From contig CAYLUS010000069.1 in the NCBI GenBank assembly GCA_964386975.1, positions 1-6,541 on the forward strand: a DNA stretch of 6,541 bases, written 5' to 3'. This document shows positions 5,676 to 6,541 of the stretch, in pieces. Position 1 is the first letter of the stretch. Each line of letters starts with the position of its first letter. Both the position numbers and the translations under genes were made by a program. A model generated the notes under the pieces. The model did no database searches. It had not been told where the DNA came from and worked only from the letters and a program-made list of their open reading frames with translations. Origin of the DNA: UBA6136 sp964386975 (GTDB taxonomy: Bacteria > Pseudomonadota > Gammaproteobacteria > Methylococcales > Methylococcaceae).

Positions 5676-5691
5676 TCCGGCTTCACCCGGA
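5676..5691. repeat. Small inverted repeat between the barrel-like gene and paralogue B
   Basis: TCCGG (5676-5680) pairs with CCGGA (5687-5691) across a 6-base loop, 28 bp after the stop of the upstream gene on the minus strand. No T-run follows, so it is not a convincing terminator. The rest of the 130-bp gap (5586-5718) shows no promoter I would defend. Confidence 0.3.
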
Positions 5692-5718
5692 AGATCGCAG
5701 TTTTTTCGCTGTCCACGG

Positions 5719-6285
5719 TCACTGCGATAACAGTGAAATCGTGTAGGTGAAAATCTGGGTGCTCGGATTGTATGAAATCTTCACGGTTCCTCTCGCGCCC
5801 ATGAAAAGACCCGTCCCTGAGGTAATTCCAAAATAAATGGGACTTGTCAGGATTGCGCCATCTGGCGGGTAAGTCTCAACCCCCATCATATTGAGGGCGT
5901 CATTCGGAGCTAGTAGCGTGGCTCTCGGTAAGGCGTTGAATCCGCAGCGATGTCTCAGTTGTGGGGCTTTTTTCCTGAAAGCCTCATTGAAGGACATTTC
6001 AATGAACACCTGACGACGCTCGCTGGTTCCATCTGCGGAGGTCGCAAACGCGCTCAGATCAAATACACCCAGACTTAAAGCCGAACTGGAAGCCGACTGG
6101 AAGATCTCGCCATTGGCATACACCGTGTCACCGACAGGACCTGGGGGGCCTACGGGCGTAAATGATCGTTGAATGTTCTTGGTGTAATACGTCAGCGGCG
6201 CACAGATCCGATCCGCATGCGATGGCGCACTAAGTAACGGGGAAAGACTAAAGACCAACAACGTGAGGAACCTACTTCTTTTCAT
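5719..6285 (-). CDS. Small secreted protein, allene-oxide-cyclase/dirigent-like barrel (tentative)
   Basis: This 188-residue protein starts at the ATG at 6285, fixed by a perfect AGGAGG five bases upstream and by a signal peptide that begins there: MKRSRFLTLLVFSLSPLLSA, with likely cleavage after SHA (residue 24). An ATG further upstream at 6450 would keep the frame open but would bury the signal peptide, so it is rejected. The mature protein of about 164 residues has VGDTVYANGEIFQS (51-64), alternating hydrophobic/polar strands, and GITSGTGLFMGARGTVKISY (153-172). The SGTG-x3-GARGTV element followed by a short strand and FTYTISL (179-185) resembles the last strands of allene-oxide-cyclase/dirigent-like barrels. 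Two cysteines (C28 and C114) could form a disulfide. A Pro-rich loop PVGPPGPVGD lies at 44-53. The family call is by motif resemblance only; enzyme activity is not implied. Confidence 0.8.
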   Translation of the reverse strand: MKRSRFLTLLVFSLSPLLSAPSHADRICAPLTYYTKNIQRSFTPVGPPGPVGDTVYANGEIFQSASSSALSLGVFDLSAFATSADGTSERRQVFIEMSFNEAFRKKAPQLRHRCGFNALPRATLLAPNDALNMMGVETYPPDGAILTSPIYFGITSGTGLFMGARGTVKISYNPSTQIFTYTISLLSQ

Positions 6286-6473
6286 TGTCACCTCCTGAAG
6301 TACTTGAGCTTTAAAGGGGCTGAAGGCGCTGCAAAATTGGCATAACATCAGGGCACAGACACTCTTAATTTTGAAGTCCCACCGGGATATCGAAAAGTGC
6401 GGCGCATTCATGGGGCTAAAGAGGAGATCAAGTCTCCGTTTAGGTCGCATCCGACTTTCAAAACCGTGCCAGA
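6286..6473. other. Intergenic region upstream of the barrel-like secreted gene
   Basis: These 188 bases lie between the stop of the partial upstream gene and the secreted-protein start. The part at about 6300-6380 is more AT-rich than its surroundings and probably contains the promoter, but no pair of -35/-10 boxes stands out. A TGGCACG sequence near 6462-6469 (minus strand) resembles the -24 element of a sigma-54 promoter but lacks the GC of the -12 element. Confidence 0.4.
6291..6296 (-). promoter_or_regulatory. Strong Shine-Dalgarno of the barrel-like secreted gene
   Basis: The minus strand reads AGGAGG-TGACA-ATG, a full-consensus site with 5-base spacing. It is the strongest ribosome binding site in the window and decides the start at 6285 rather than the upstream ATG at 6450. 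Confidence 0.9.
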
Positions 6474-6541
6474 CTACTCGATATTCTGGATCTGTTCGCG
6501 GATTTGCTCCAACTGCACCTTGATCTCGACCGCGGCGCGTG
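6474..6541 (-). CDS. C-terminal tail of an unidentified protein (partial at window edge)
   Basis: One frame, open to the window edge, ends in TAG at 6476-6474 and reads RAAVEIKVQLEQIREQIQNI plus a final Glu. The heptad-like spacing of V, I, L, I and I with Glu/Gln/Arg between them suggests a C-terminal amphipathic helix or coiled coil. The other two frames give no comparable pattern. With 21 residues the family cannot be named, and the fragment might be fortuitous. Confidence 0.5.
   Translation of the reverse strand, partial: RAAVEIKVQLEQIREQIQNIE

Noticed and set aside
6286..6450. 55-residue N-terminal extension of the barrel-like secreted protein from an ATG at 6450
   Set aside because: The internal ATG at 6285 has AGGAGG at ideal spacing and begins a textbook signal peptide; the extension would bury it and has no ribosome binding site.
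6451..6470. Sigma-54 promoter (TGGCACG) upstream of the secreted gene
   Set aside because: The -24-like element is good, but the required GC of the -12 element is missing at the proper distance, and the site is about 180 bp from the gene.
1..6541. CRISPR array, tRNA, rRNA, insertion sequence or attachment site
   Set aside because: No regularly spaced repeats, tRNA-like arms, transposase motifs or terminal inverted repeats were seen on reading either strand by eye.

Overview
The window is 6.5 kb of moderately GC-rich bacterial DNA in which every supportable gene lies on the minus strand, so transcription runs from position 6541 towards position 1. Three proteins carry Sec-type signal peptides with potential disulfide cysteines. 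A J-domain co-chaperone of bacterial type is also present. Together these fit a Gram-negative bacterium, most likely a proteobacterium, but the sequence does not identify the genus. No RNA genes, insertion sequences, integrases or CRISPR arrays were seen.

Layout in order of transcription. (1) 6474-6541 is the C-terminal tail of a gene that enters from outside the window. (2) 5719-6285 encodes a small secreted protein whose C-terminus looks like an allene-oxide-cyclase/dirigent-type beta-barrel. (3) 4848-5585 and 4047-4835 are two secreted, two-domain paralogues, 12 nt apart. Each has two tandem copies of a domain with the pattern Cys, x6-7, Gly-x-Tyr, then a second Cys 63-71 residues later. 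(4) 2809-3933 is a 374-residue cytoplasmic protein with a J domain in its middle (HPD at 222-224) and charged helical flanks. (5) 2589-2808 is a repeat-rich intergenic region that probably holds the promoter of the next operon. (6) 1-2588 is a tight operon: SxtJ-family membrane protein, a 49-residue DUF5989 membrane peptide, a NodU/CmcH/TobZ-family O-carbamoyltransferase, and the start of a fourth, single-TM-anchored protein cut by the window edge. Spacings are 9 nt, 9 nt and a 1-nt stop/start overlap.

The best-supported functional unit is the last operon. A carbamoyltransferase uses carbamoyl phosphate and ATP to carbamoylate a hydroxyl on a sugar or natural product. SxtJ-like and short SxtK/DUF5989-like proteins recur beside such enzymes (saxitoxin clusters are the known example), yet their role is not established. 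Two membrane proteins plus a downstream membrane-anchored partner suggest carbamoylation at the inner face of the membrane, perhaps of a glycan or lipid-linked precursor; this is inference. Nothing here indicates saxitoxin production, because the other sxt genes are absent. The secreted trio upstream is the least characterised part of the window.
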